Shown piece after piece: positions 6,982 through 15,820 of a DNA stretch of 22,169 nucleotides. A program made the position numbers and the translations under genes. The notes beneath the pieces are model-generated. The model was given only the letters and a program-made list of their open reading frames with translations, was not told the origin of the DNA and did no database searches. Positions within the stretch are counted from its first letter, which is position 1; each line of letters starts with the position of its first letter. Origin of the DNA: Flavobacteriaceae bacterium (GTDB taxonomy: Bacteria; Bacteroidota; Bacteroidia; Flavobacteriales; Flavobacteriaceae); the NCBI GenBank assembly GCA_020435885.1, contig JAGQYU010000166.1, forward strand, positions 10,746-32,914, given 5' to 3'.

Positions 6982-9458
6982 AAATAAAAACCTACGCCTC
7001 CTTTAATGGCAAAGTTAGTAGCTCCGGGCAGATCCTTATAATTACCTCTAAAGACAAAATCTATCCGTAGGAGTTTAAAAATATTATCTATCCCAACATG
7101 GTATTCGTAGTAAGGTTTGGTGGGTGCTTTACCGTTCAAATCAAAAACATTTAAATCAATATTATCTTTTGATAAGGAACCGATAACAGCACGTGCCCCA
7201 ACAATTTCACGTAAGTTTAATTTACGCAACAGCGGTAATCTGGAAAAAATTCTTCCATTAAAATTATGTTCTAAATGTATTGAGGCATACTCATCGGTTA
7301 CAAACTCGTAATAATCTAACATATCAAAAGTTCTTGATGCTGTAAACAACGTCTGATTCCCGGGTACTACATTCAATAATGGCAAAGGCACTTCTCCAAA
7401 GGTTTTACCCAACTCCAATGTATATTTCATTTTACCCAAACCACCAAGCAACACTCTATGTTGGTAATACAATTGCAGTTTATCGTAATCAAAATCACTA
7501 TTAAAACTACCTTTTAAACCCTTTGTATAGCTAAGGTAAACTACCGAAAACCTGTCTTCATTACTAGCGGAGCGTTCTACGCCGAAACCTACATTTTTTC
7601 TACCAGGAGTATAATTAATAGCAACGTCAACTTCTGTTTGATTGATCTCGGACTGCTCAACACCATTCTCATCATAATAACTAATGGTAAACAAATCTGG
7701 AGCTGCAGATTGTAATTTTTTTGCTGTAAGCCCTACCCTAAAATTAAGGTTCTTTGCAGGTTCTATATCTACAGCAAAATTTGTAAGGTTTAGATCGGTA
7801 AGTCTGTAATTTTCACCTCTAGTAAAAAAAGCAGCTGAAGCGAAACTTCTGTTAAGCACATCATTTGCTGTTGTAAGGCTTACCCCTGTCTGTTCTACAT
7901 CTTTTCTATATCCTCCTGAAAGAATGATCCTATTCTTTTTATCGATCATCCATTTACCTGCCAAACCATATTTTATCCTCTCATCTTTAAATCCATATGC
8001 CATAAAACCTTGTATCCGCCAAGTGTCATTTTGTGTAAAATAGGTTCTACCTCCTACTCTAATTCTGGTTCCTTCTACATCATTACTACCAAAAGATGAA
8101 AATATAGGCCCGTAATCAAAGCCTTCAAAGAGCTCCCAATAACCTGTGGCAAGTGTAGCACCAATATTGTAAAATCGCTTGAATTTTGGAACTTCTTTTA
8201 AAGTATCTAACATTTTATAAATACCCACCTCGTCTTTGTTGAGCCTTTCCATTCTGTTCTCTTCCCAAAAAGAATCAGGTTTATTAAATATCTCTTCTTT
8301 GTAAGTATCTACTTTGGCAGCGTAGAATTTATCATCATATTCTTTTTCAAAATCATAATTATTAAAAAGTGTAGTTCTCCTACCATATACGCCTTTAGAT
8401 TTTTCTTTTTTGGTGATGGCAAAATCTGACATAATATGGTCTCTTTTCAGCAAAAAGACTGAATCGTTGAGTACATCAAACTCCTGCTCTACATATATTT
8501 CTTTTATCCAGTTGATGTTGGCACTTTTAGTTGCCGCCATTTCAATCTGTTTAACTGCAAAAGTGGTATCGTTCACCCAAAAATCGCCTTTAAAGGTTAA
8601 TTCATTCTTTCGTCTTGGATAAAAAAGAATATTATAACACCATTTATTATCAATGTAAGCACTATCGGTCAAAACATAATTGTAAACGGAAACTCCTGTT
8701 CTTGAGAGCGGGCTGGTAAAACTCTTGTCAAAAAACTTTAGATAATTATCGTAAATATTATAATCTACATACAATTGTTTTACAAACTCAATAAGCTCTT
8801 GATTACTATCAAAACCTGAATTCTTATTAGCTATCAGCTCTTCTTTAAACTTTTTGGTCGGTTCATTTTTACCATACGTTTTGTATAGTGCCTCATTAAT
8901 GAAAATTGGCAAATATGATTTTCCGGTAATATTAGAAGTATCTACTTGTTCAAAGATGAATTCCATGCCTTTGAAAAGTTTTCTATTTTTAAACTTTTCA
9001 TCAATATTATTAAGGTCGAACTCTATCTTTTCGTACTTATCATACGCATACTTATCGTAAAGAAGTACTCCATTTTGACGTTTTTTTGCCCAAATCTTTT
9101 TAAGGATTGCTACCGCCGGGTTTCCTTTTTTTGCCTGTTTTCCGGAGTAAACAATCACTTCATTTAACTCATTACCAACTTCTCTCAAAATAATTTTAAG
9201 ATCAAAATCTCTAGCTTTTACTTGAATAGCCTTTGTTTCAAATCCAATAAAAGAAACTTCAATCTCCGTATAAGTGTTGGCAGATTCTAAATAAAAAGCG
9301 CCATTTTCATCAGAAACAGTACCAACGGTAGATCCTTTAAAAATCACATTAGCAAAAGGAATTGGTTGATTGGTTTCGTCTAAAACGGTACCACTTACTT
9401 TAACCTGAGCAAAGGATAGTGTGGTAATAAAAAGAAATAGTATATATAATTTATTCAC
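6978..9458 (-). CDS. DUF5686 and carboxypeptidase-like regulatory domain outer-membrane protein
   Basis: An outer-membrane protein of 826 residues if translation starts at the GTG at 9458. That start gives a clean signal peptide (MNKLYILFLFITTLSFAQ); a TTG at 9494 would put 12 mostly polar residues in front of it, so I reject it. Mature residues about 20-100 form a CarboxypepD_reg-like beta-sandwich (VSGTVLDETNQPIPFANVIF...GTVSDENGAFYLE), the domain often found at the start of Bacteroidota SusC-like and other outer-membrane proteins. The rest matches the DUF5686 family and ends in predicted barrel strands (KGGVGFYF, terminal aromatic residue). No TonB box or plug domain is evident. The function of the family is unknown. 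Its stop codon overlaps that of remB, and its start lies beyond the pdhB terminator, so it is probably transcribed separately from pdhB. Confidence 0.85.
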   Translation of the reverse strand: MNKLYILFLFITTLSFAQVKVSGTVLDETNQPIPFANVIFKGSTVGTVSDENGAFYLESANTYTEIEVSFIGFETKAIQVKARDFDLKIILREVGNELNEVIVYSGKQAKKGNPAVAILKKIWAKKRQNGVLLYDKYAYDKYEKIEFDLNNIDEKFKNRKLFKGMEFIFEQVDTSNITGKSYLPIFINEALYKTYGKNEPTKKFKEELIANKNSGFDSNQELIEFVKQLYVDYNIYDNYLKFFDKSFTSPLSRTGVSVYNYVLTDSAYIDNKWCYNILFYPRRKNELTFKGDFWVNDTTFAVKQIEMAATKSANINWIKEIYVEQEFDVLNDSVFLLKRDHIMSDFAITKKEKSKGVYGRRTTLFNNYDFEKEYDDKFYAAKVDTYKEEIFNKPDSFWEENRMERLNKDEVGIYKMLDTLKEVPKFKRFYNIGATLATGYWELFEGFDYGPIFSSFGSNDVEGTRIRVGGRTYFTQNDTWRIQGFMAYGFKDERIKYGLAGKWMIDKKNRIILSGGYRKDVEQTGVSLTTANDVLNRSFASAAFFTRGENYRLTDLNLTNFAVDIEPAKNLNFRVGLTAKKLQSAAPDLFTISYYDENGVEQSEINQTEVDVAINYTPGRKNVGFGVERSASNEDRFSVVYLSYTKGLKGSFNSDFDYDKLQLYYQHRVLLGGLGKMKYTLELGKTFGEVPLPLLNVVPGNQTLFTASRTFDMLDYYEFVTDEYASIHLEHNFNGRIFSRLPLLRKLNLREIVGARAVIGSLSKDNIDLNVFDLNGKAPTKPYYEYHVGIDNIFKLLRIDFVFRGNYKDLPGATNFAIKGGVGFYF

Positions 9459-9555
9459 TGACTGATTATTAAAATCAAAATTGACCTCAAACAATATTAA
9501 AACTCTAAAAAATTATTTTATTGTTCTGCAAAAGTTAAATTTTAGAGCGTACCAT

Positions 9556-9591
9556 AAAAAAACCTTTTACCTGCTATTCGGTAAAAGGTTT
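9556..9591 (-). terminator. Rho-independent terminator of pdhB
   Basis: A 12-bp perfect stem (AAACCTTTTACC at 9560-9571 pairing with 9580-9591) closes an 8-base loop. Read on the minus strand it is followed by a T tract (the A run at 9556-9562). It sits 22 bases past the pdhB stop. Confidence 0.92.
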
Positions 9592-9612
9592 AGTTATGCA
9601 AAAATACTTTTT

Positions 9613-10593
9613 TTATTTAATGTACATCACAGATTTTACTGCTTTTACAACATCATGTGCATTGGGTAGCCACTCTTCTAGTAAAACCGGAGAATATGGT
9701 GCCGGCGTATCTGCAGTGGTAATTCTCTGAATAGGAGCATCTAAATAATCAAATACGTTTTCTTGCACTTGATACGTTATTTCTGATGCTACACTTCCAA
9801 AAGGCCATGCCTCCTCTAAAATTACCAATCTATTTGTTTTTTTAACTGATTCAAATATAGTTTCATGATCCATTGGGCGTACTGTTCTCAGATCGATGAT
9901 CTCTAAAGAAATACCTTCTTTTTCTAATATTTCAGCAGCTTTGTAAGCTTCCTTGATGATCTTACCGAAAGACACTACTGTTACATCAGAGCCTTCTCTT
10001 TTAATATCTGCTACGCCAATTGGTAATACATATTCGCCTTCAGGTACTTCTCCTTTATCGCCATACATCTGCTCAGATTCCATAAAAATTACCGGATCAT
10101 CATCTCTAATAGCAGCTTTTAACAATCCTTTTGCATCATACGGATTAGAAGGAACAATCACTTTTAATCCCGGAGTGTTTGCAAACCAATTTTCAAAAGC
10201 TTGGGAGTGTGTTGCCGCTAGTTGCCCAGCAGAAGCAGTAGGTCCTCTAAAAACTATGGGACAATTAAACTGCCCACCAGACATTTGTCTGATCTTAGCC
10301 GCATTGTTTATGATCTGATCTATACCTACTAATGAAAAATTAAAGGTCATAAATTCTACAATAGGTCTATTGCCATTCATGGCAGAACCTACAGCAATAC
10401 CTGCAAAACCAAGCTCAGCAATAGGAGTGTCTATAACCCTTTTAGGTCCAAATTCATCAAGCATACCTTTAGAAGCTTTGTAAGCACCATTGTACTCAGC
10501 AACTTCTTCACCCATTAAATAAATGCTTTCATCTCTGCGCATTTCCTCGCTCATAGCCTCTGCTATAGCTTCTCTAAATTGAATAGTCCTCAT
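9613..10593 (-). CDS. pdhB: Pyruvate dehydrogenase E1 component, beta subunit
   Basis: A 326-residue protein of normal length for the thiamine-diphosphate-dependent E1 beta subunit, which with E1 alpha decarboxylates pyruvate and passes the acetyl group to the lipoyl E2 component in the cytoplasm. Recognisable segments are the N-terminal REAIAEAMSEEM and LMGEEVAEYNGAYK, the RVIDTPIAELGFAGIAVG stretch, the FRGPTASAGQLAATHSQ region, and the transketolase C-terminal part with IIDLRTVRPMD and EEAWPFGSVASEI. The segment GEEVAEYNGAYK favours pyruvate over branched-chain 2-oxoacid dehydrogenase. Genes for E1 alpha and E2 are not in the window, so E1 is encoded at separate places or outside the edges of this region. 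It diverges from etfB across a 168-base gap holding a 22-bp palindrome. Confidence 0.95.
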   Translation of the reverse strand: MRTIQFREAIAEAMSEEMRRDESIYLMGEEVAEYNGAYKASKGMLDEFGPKRVIDTPIAELGFAGIAVGSAMNGNRPIVEFMTFNFSLVGIDQIINNAAKIRQMSGGQFNCPIVFRGPTASAGQLAATHSQAFENWFANTPGLKVIVPSNPYDAKGLLKAAIRDDDPVIFMESEQMYGDKGEVPEGEYVLPIGVADIKREGSDVTVVSFGKIIKEAYKAAEILEKEGISLEIIDLRTVRPMDHETIFESVKKTNRLVILEEAWPFGSVASEITYQVQENVFDYLDAPIQRITTADTPAPYSPVLLEEWLPNAHDVVKAVKSVMYIK

Positions 10594-10615
10594 TTAATAT
10601 TTATTTAAAGTACCG

Positions 10616-10623
10616 CAAAAGTA
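10616..10623 (-). promoter_or_regulatory. Putative -7 element for pdhB
   Basis: On the minus strand the sequence reads TACTTTTG, a perfect TAnnTTTG match 22 bases before the pdhB ATG. A clear -33 element is not visible. Confidence 0.45.
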
Positions 10624-10663
10624 GAAAATTAGGACTATTTAAGACCTCATCATTCTAAATATT

Positions 10664-10685
10664 TTTATTATGCATGCATAATAAA
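10664..10685. promoter_or_regulatory. 22-bp perfect palindrome between pdhB and etfB
   Basis: The sequence TTTATTATGCATGCATAATAAA is its own reverse complement. It lies between the divergent pdhB and etfB starts, 15 bases upstream of the etfB -7-like element and 40 bases upstream of the pdhB one. It has no T tract or loop, which favours a dimeric repressor or activator site over a terminator. The binding protein is unknown. Confidence 0.5.
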
Positions 10686-10700
10686 TTGAAAAAAAAGTAG

Positions 10701-10708
10701 TAACTTCG
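10701..10708 (+). promoter_or_regulatory. Putative -7 element for etfB-etfA
   Basis: TAACTTCG is one mismatch from TAnnTTTG and lies 53 bases before the etfB ATG. The 22-bp palindrome would cover the region expected for the -33 element. Confidence 0.35.
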
Positions 10709-10761
10709 CCCTATAATATTTTTAAAAACTAATTAGTCTTTATAATAATAACACCTATACA

Positions 10762-11508
10762 ATGAAAATATTAGTATGTATAAGTCACGTTCCGGATACA
10801 ACTTCTAAGATAAACTTTACGGATAATGACACTAAATTTGATGCTAACGGTGTACAATTTGTTATCAATCCTTATGATGAATTTGTGCTAACCAGAGCTA
10901 TGTGGTTCAAAGAAAAACAAGGTGCTACGGTTACCGTTGCCAATGTTGGAACTGCTTCAACAGAACCAACACTAAGAAAAGCCTTAGCAATTGGTGCTGA
11001 TGATGCCATAAGAATAAATGCTGAACCTACCGATGGTTTTTTTGTAGCAAAACAACTGGCAGAAGTAGTTAAAAATGGAGGTTATGACCTTGTTTTAGCA
11101 GGTAAAGAATCCATTGATTATAACGGAGCTATGGTGCCGGGCATAGTAGCTTCCTTACTTAACTATAACTTTATCAATGCTTGTATAGGCATTGAAGTTG
11201 AAGGCAACAATGTAACGGCCTCAAGAGAAATTGATGGTGGTAAAGAATCACTAGCTACAACATTACCGTTAGTTATTGGCGGTCAAAAAGGCGTTGTTGA
11301 AGAAAAAGACTTAAGAATTCCGAATATGAGGGGAATTATGATGGCTCGTCAAAAACCATTGAATGTTGTTGAACCTGTATCTTTTGAAAATACAACTGCT
11401 TCTTCCAAGTTTGAGAAACCTGCTGCAAAAGGTGCCGTAAAACTTATTGATGCAAATAATGTTGGTGAACTTGTAGATCTTCTCCACAATGAAGCAAAAG
11501 TTATTTAA
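10762..11508 (+). CDS. etfB: Electron transfer flavoprotein, beta subunit
   Basis: A 248-residue ETF small subunit. With EtfA it forms the FAD/AMP-containing heterodimer that takes electrons from acyl-CoA and related dehydrogenases and passes them to ETF:quinone oxidoreductase. The N-terminus (MKILVCISHVPDTTSKINF) and the segments VINPYDEFVLTRA, KALAIGADDAIRI and LVLAGKESIDYNGAMVPG are typical of the ETF beta family. The second of these areas holds the nucleotide-binding fold. The gap to etfA is 18 bases, so the two form one operon, with a terminator after etfA. Dehydrogenase partners are not encoded nearby. Confidence 0.95.
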   Translation: MKILVCISHVPDTTSKINFTDNDTKFDANGVQFVINPYDEFVLTRAMWFKEKQGATVTVANVGTASTEPTLRKALAIGADDAIRINAEPTDGFFVAKQLAEVVKNGGYDLVLAGKESIDYNGAMVPGIVASLLNYNFINACIGIEVEGNNVTASREIDGGKESLATTLPLVIGGQKGVVEEKDLRIPNMRGIMMARQKPLNVVEPVSFENTTASSKFEKPAAKGAVKLIDANNVGELVDLLHNEAKVI

Positions 11509-11526
11509 TTAAAAAATAGATAGATT

Positions 11527-12492
11527 ATGTCTGTACTCGTATTCGCTGAATCATCAGAAGGAAAATATAAAAAAACAAATTTCGAAGCTACTTCATATGG
11601 TAAAAAAGTAGCAGAACTGCTGAACACAAACTTAGTAGTTCTTACCATAAACCCGGGTGACACTGCCACTCTATCTAATTATGGTGCTGAAAAGATCTTA
11701 AAAGTAAGTGGTGACAAACTAGCTACTTTCAATGCAAAAGCATACGCTGATGTTGTTGTGCAAGCTGTTGAAAAAGAAAATGCTACCGTTGTTGTTTTAG
11801 ATGCAAATGCCAACAGTTTATACTTGGCACCTTTGGTGGCTGCAAATTTACAAGCCGGTTATGCTTCCAATGTTGTATCCTTACCGGAAATAAATCCGTT
11901 TTCGGTAAAAAGAAAAGCGTTTTCAAATAAGGCTTTAAACCATACAGAAATAAAAACTGAATGCAAAATCATAGGGTTGGCTAAAAACTCTTTTGGACTG
12001 GTTGAGAATAAAGTTTCTTCCGTTGAAGAAGATTTTTCGCCTACATTGAATGATGCAGATTTTTCAATCAAATCAACTTCTATTGATAAAACTACCGGTA
12101 AAGTTACCATTGCTGATGCTGATATTGTAGTTTCCGGTGGACGAGGTTTAAAAGGACCTGAAAACTGGGGAATGATAGAAGAACTTGCTGATGTGCTTGG
12201 CGCTGCTACTGCATGTTCCAAACCAGTTTCAGATTTAGGCTGGAGGCCTCATAGTGAGCACGTAGGCCAAACGGGTAAACCCGTAGCATCTAATTTATAC
12301 ATTGCTGTTGGTATTTCCGGAGCCATCCAGCATTTGGCCGGAGTGAACTCATCCAAAGTAAAAGTGGTAATCAATTCTGACCCTGAAGCACCGTTCTTTA
12401 AAGCTGCTGACTACGGAATTGTTGGTGATGCTTTTGAAGTTGTTCCTAAATTAATTGAAAAGTTAAAAGAATTTAAAGCTCAAAACGCATAA
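11527..12492 (+). CDS. etfA: Electron transfer flavoprotein, alpha subunit
   Basis: A 321-residue ETF large subunit. The N-terminal half (about 1-190) is the less conserved ETF domain. The C-terminal half (about 195-321) is the FAD-binding domain, with VVSGGRGLKGPENW, AACSKPVSD-like ATACSKPVSDLGW, HVGQTGKPVASNLYIAVGISG and the final VVINSDPEAPFFKAADYGIVGD, all signatures of the family. It binds the redox-active FAD at the interface with EtfB. It is the second gene of the etfBA operon, closed by the hairpin at 12519-12564. Confidence 0.96.
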   Translation: MSVLVFAESSEGKYKKTNFEATSYGKKVAELLNTNLVVLTINPGDTATLSNYGAEKILKVSGDKLATFNAKAYADVVVQAVEKENATVVVLDANANSLYLAPLVAANLQAGYASNVVSLPEINPFSVKRKAFSNKALNHTEIKTECKIIGLAKNSFGLVENKVSSVEEDFSPTLNDADFSIKSTSIDKTTGKVTIADADIVVSGGRGLKGPENWGMIEELADVLGAATACSKPVSDLGWRPHSEHVGQTGKPVASNLYIAVGISGAIQHLAGVNSSKVKVVINSDPEAPFFKAADYGIVGDAFEVVPKLIEKLKEFKAQNA

Positions 12493-12518
12493 TTTTTTTA
12501 ACTTGCTGCCCAATAACT

Positions 12519-12564
12519 ACTGTCTAATTAACTGAAAAAAATCTTTTAATTAGACAGTTTTTTT
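12519..12564 (+). terminator. Rho-independent terminator of etfBA
   Basis: A 13-bp perfect stem (ACTGTCTAATTAA at 12519-12531 pairing with 12546-12558) closes a 14-base loop and runs into seven T residues. It ends only 17 bases before the ATG of the next gene. Confidence 0.9.
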
Positions 12565-12580
12565 GTATTTTTATTGGAAT

Positions 12581-13183
12581 ATGAGTTTAGTACGACTTAA
12601 CATAAAAGGAATATCTTACAGTCAAACACAAAGCGGCGCTTATGCCCTTGTACTCAGTGAAGTTGATGGTGAAAGAACACTTCCTATTATTATCGGAGCC
12701 TTCGAAGCACAGTCAATTGCCATTGCATTAGAAAAAGAAATAAAGCCACCTCGTCCATTGACCCACGATCTTTTTAAAACTTTTTCAGACAGGTTTCACA
12801 TCAAAGTAAAGCAAGTAATTATACATAAATTGGTGGATGGTGTATTTTACTCTAGTTTGATTTGTGAAAGGGATAAAATTGAAGAGATTATTGATGCCAG
12901 AACCTCAGATGCCATTGCATTGGCAACACGTTTTAATGCTCCTATCTTTACATACGAAAATATATTAGACAAAGCCGGTATCTTCCTGAAAATTAAAGAA
13001 GACCCTCAACTAGAAAAAACCAAGATTGAAGTTGAAGAAATGGTTGCTGATATTATAGAGGACTCTTCTTTAAAAGATGATTCTCTACAAGACCTTCAAA
13101 AAAAACTCGGTGAAGCCGTAGCCAATGAAGATTATGAACTGGCTGCAAAAATAAGGGATGAAATCTCCAAAAGGCAATCATAA
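12581..13183 (+). CDS. Bifunctional nuclease family protein (BFN/DUF151) with C-terminal UVR motif
   Basis: A 200-residue protein. Residues about 1-140 match the BFN (DUF151) fold: MSLVRLNIKGISYSQ, ERTLPIIIGAFEAQSIAIALE, and DARTSDAIALATRFNAPIF. Residues about 165-200 form a UvrB/UvrC-type helical hairpin (LQKKLGEAVANEDYELAAKIRDEI), which usually mediates protein-protein contacts. Plant BFN members have been reported to act on RNA and DNA; the bacterial proteins are not well characterised. The ATG at 12581 is chosen over a TTG at 12563, which would start inside the etfBA terminator. The gene sits 17 bases before the nucleoside transporter gene and is probably co-transcribed with it. Confidence 0.88.
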   Translation: MSLVRLNIKGISYSQTQSGAYALVLSEVDGERTLPIIIGAFEAQSIAIALEKEIKPPRPLTHDLFKTFSDRFHIKVKQVIIHKLVDGVFYSSLICERDKIEEIIDARTSDAIALATRFNAPIFTYENILDKAGIFLKIKEDPQLEKTKIEVEEMVADIIEDSSLKDDSLQDLQKKLGEAVANEDYELAAKIRDEISKRQS

Positions 13184-13200
13184 ACCCAATTACACTACCT

Positions 13201-14886
13201 ATGCAAAAACTGTTCTTTCTTGTTATTGTTTTCTTTTTTACACAGTTGATCACCTCTCAAGAAATTGAAAAAGAATGGAAACTCAATTCATTTGAAAATA
13301 ATGGAGATATAACTTCTTATTCAGACAGTACTGATGTTCTGAGTCTTGAAAAAGGAGTTTTTCATTACAAGATCGCCGATAAAGTTGCCAAAGGAGATTA
13401 TATTCATCAAAATAATATATTGATCTTTTATTATGATGAACCTAAAGACACTGTTGTAAAACACAAGATCACTGAACTGACTGACTCTACTTTTGTTTTC
13501 AACTCTATTAATAGTACTTTCAAAGTAAGCTCTGTAAAACCGACACTTGCTAAAATCCCTGAAATAACTATCAAACCTAGCGAAGGATTTACCTTAAACT
13601 CCTTTCTACGAGGTGCTTTAGGGATGTTTTTTCTATTAATTATTTCGTATTTACTAAGTGTTAATAGAAAAGCTATCAACTGGAAAACCGTGGGTATTGG
13701 TTTATCTGCACAACTCCTATTAGCTTTTGGAGTTTTAAAGGTTCCCTTTATTCAAAAAGCATTTGAATTTGTAGGAGGCATTTTTGTTTTAATTTTAGAC
13801 TTTACCAAAGCAGGTAGTGAGTTTTTATTAGGCGGTTTGATGGATGCTAGTTCTTATGGCTTCATCTTTTTGTTTCAAATTCTACCTACCATCATTTTCT
13901 TTTCAGCCCTAACATCGTTGTTATTCTATTTAGGAGTGATACAAGTTATCGTAAAAGGTATGGCGTGGGTTTTAACAAAGTTGATGGGCATTTCCGGAGC
14001 TGAAAGCCTTTCCGTAGCAGGTAATATTTTTCTCGGCCAAACAGAGGCACCTTTAATGATAAAAGCCTACTTAGAAAAAATGACACGGTCAGAAATACTA
14101 TTAGTAATGGTTGGTGGTATGGCTACCGTTGCCGGAGGTGTTTTAGCAGCTTATATTGGTTTTTTAGGTGGAGATGATCCTGCTTTGCGTTTACATTTTG
14201 CCAAACACTTGTTAGCGGCATCAGTAATGGCAGCACCAGGGGCCATTGTTATTTCCAAAATGTTATATCCTCAACAAAATCAGGTAAATACAGATGTTAA
14301 AGTATCACAAGACAAAATAGGTTCAAACATTTTAGATGCTATTGCCAACGGAACAACCGAAGGTTTAAAGTTGGCAGCTAATGTTGGTGCCATGTTGTTG
14401 GTATTCATCGCTTTTATAGCCATGATCAATTATGTTTTAGGCGATTTCATTGGTCATTATACAGGGCTAAACGATTTAATTGTAGAATATACCCCCTATG
14501 AAAAATTTTCACTTGAAACTATTCTCGGAGTTATTTTTGCCCCTCTAATGTGGCTTATTGGTGTTGCTAAAGAAGATATCATGTTAATGGGACAATTGCT
14601 CGGTATTAAACTGGCAGCCAGTGAATTTGTAGGATATGTGCAATTGGCAGAGTTAAAAAACGTAGCCAGTGCAGCACACTTAACTTACAATAAATCGGTG
14701 ATAATGGCTACATATATGCTTTGCGGATTTGCAAATTTTGCATCCATAGGCATACAAATTGGGGGCATTGGTTCTCTGGCCCCAGGGCAAAGAAAAACGC
14801 TATCGGAATTTGGCTTAAAAGCCGTAATTGGAGGAACTTTGGCCTCACTTTTATCAGCTACCATTGCCGGAATGATCATAGGATAA
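13201..14886 (+). CDS. NupC/CNT-family nucleoside transporter with N-terminal periplasmic lipocalin-like extension
   Basis: A 561-residue protein made of two parts. Residues 1-20 are a signal peptide or first membrane helix (MQKLFFLVIVFFFTQLITSQ). Residues about 21-125 are a beta-rich extracytoplasmic region resembling small lipocalin-like domains (EWKLNSFENNGDI, DVLSLEKGVFHYKI). Residues about 136-561 are the concentrative nucleoside transporter, with SVAGNIFLGQTEAPLMIKAYL, the GGMATVAGGVLAAYIGF segment and a GFANFASIGIQIGGIG stretch near the C-terminus. These are the substrate- and ion-binding repeats of CNT proteins that import nucleosides with Na+ or H+. Typical NupC proteins are about 400 residues, so the extension is the odd feature; I recall similar fusions in other Bacteroidota. 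Neighbouring thyA and distant deoC and dNK fit nucleoside salvage. Confidence 0.9.
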   Translation: MQKLFFLVIVFFFTQLITSQEIEKEWKLNSFENNGDITSYSDSTDVLSLEKGVFHYKIADKVAKGDYIHQNNILIFYYDEPKDTVVKHKITELTDSTFVFNSINSTFKVSSVKPTLAKIPEITIKPSEGFTLNSFLRGALGMFFLLIISYLLSVNRKAINWKTVGIGLSAQLLLAFGVLKVPFIQKAFEFVGGIFVLILDFTKAGSEFLLGGLMDASSYGFIFLFQILPTIIFFSALTSLLFYLGVIQVIVKGMAWVLTKLMGISGAESLSVAGNIFLGQTEAPLMIKAYLEKMTRSEILLVMVGGMATVAGGVLAAYIGFLGGDDPALRLHFAKHLLAASVMAAPGAIVISKMLYPQQNQVNTDVKVSQDKIGSNILDAIANGTTEGLKLAANVGAMLLVFIAFIAMINYVLGDFIGHYTGLNDLIVEYTPYEKFSLETILGVIFAPLMWLIGVAKEDIMLMGQLLGIKLAASEFVGYVQLAELKNVASAAHLTYNKSVIMATYMLCGFANFASIGIQIGGIGSLAPGQRKTLSEFGLKAVIGGTLASLLSATIAGMIIG

Positions 14887-14921
14887 CCTCTCGTTAATAA
14901 CCTCTTAATAAAATCATCTTT

Positions 14922-14949
14922 TTACCTTCCCGTTAAGGAAGTAATTTTT
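14922..14949 (+). terminator. Probable terminator after the nucleoside transporter gene
   Basis: TTAC-C-TTCC and GGAAGTAA pair with one bulged C around the loop CGTTAA, followed by five T residues. It lies between the transporter gene and thyA, suggesting that thyA has its own promoter. Confidence 0.65.
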
Positions 14950-14985
14950 CTATTTTAGCATCAGTAACACATTAATTATTCCATA

Positions 14986-15810
14986 ATGAAGCAATATTTA
15001 GATCTAGTAAAACACGTACTTGAAAATGGCAATGAAAAAGGTGACAGAACCGGAACCGGAACTAAAAGTGTTTTTGGTTATCAGATGCGTTTTGATCTAA
15101 GCGAAGGCTTCCCTATGGTTACAACCAAAAAATTGCATTTAAAATCTATCATTTACGAACTTTTATGGTTTATAAAAGGTGGTACCAATATTAAATACTT
15201 ACAGGAGAATGGTGTTAGAATATGGAATGAATGGGCTAATGAAAATGGTGATCTAGGCCCAGTATATGGCCATCAGTGGCGTAACTGGAATAGTGAAGAA
15301 ATTGACCAATTAAGCGAAATTATTGAAACTATAAAGAAAAATCCTAATAGCAGACGGTTGTTACTGTCTGCTTGGAATCCTTCCGTATTACCAGACACTT
15401 CAGTTTCTTTTGCGGAGAATGTTGCAAATGGTAAAGCGGCTTTACCACCTTGCCACGCTTTTTTTCAATTTTATGTGGCTGATGGCAAATTATCATGCCA
15501 ATTGTATCAAAGAAGTGCTGATATTTTCTTGGGTGTGCCTTTCAATATTGCTTCTTATGCGTTGCTTACCATGATGGTTGCTCAGGTTTGTGGTTATGAG
15601 CCCGGAGAGTTTATTCATACATTTGGTGATGCCCACATTTACAATAATCATACAGAACAACTAGAGCTACAACTATCCAGAGAGCCCAGACCTCTCCCTA
15701 AAATGAAGATAAACCCTGAAGTTAAGAGTATCTTTGATTTTAAATTTGAAGATTTTACATTGGAAGACTACAACCCGCATCCTCATATAAAAGGTGCAGT
15801 TGCAGTCTAA
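14986..15810 (+). CDS. thyA: Thymidylate synthase
   Basis: A 274-residue ThyA, close to the usual 264, that methylates dUMP to dTMP using methylenetetrahydrofolate and releases dihydrofolate. Seen directly are the start (MKQYLDLVKHVLENG), the phosphate-binding DRTGTGT region, the catalytic cysteine in ALPPCHAFFQFYV (Cys156), the QRSADIFLGVPFNIASYA segment, the HIYNNH motif, and the C-terminal HPHIKGAVAV. A short insertion near residues 137-150 (TSVSFAENVANGK) accounts for the extra length relative to E. coli. The product dihydrofolate is recycled by the folA product encoded 1.6 kb downstream. It converges with the small carbohydrate-binding gene, leaving only 10 bases between the stops. Confidence 0.97.
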   Translation: MKQYLDLVKHVLENGNEKGDRTGTGTKSVFGYQMRFDLSEGFPMVTTKKLHLKSIIYELLWFIKGGTNIKYLQENGVRIWNEWANENGDLGPVYGHQWRNWNSEEIDQLSEIIETIKKNPNSRRLLLSAWNPSVLPDTSVSFAENVANGKAALPPCHAFFQFYVADGKLSCQLYQRSADIFLGVPFNIASYALLTMMVAQVCGYEPGEFIHTFGDAHIYNNHTEQLELQLSREPRPLPKMKINPEVKSIFDFKFEDFTLEDYNPHPHIKGAVAV

Positions 15811-15820
15811 GAATTATTAT

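Noticed and set aside
9481..9669. 62-codon + strand frame covering the pdhB terminator and 3' end
   Set aside because: It runs through a terminator hairpin and a conserved opposite gene; composition is not protein-like.
9953..10318. 121-codon open frame on the + strand inside pdhB
   Set aside because: It is antisense to a highly conserved enzyme gene and has no family resemblance.
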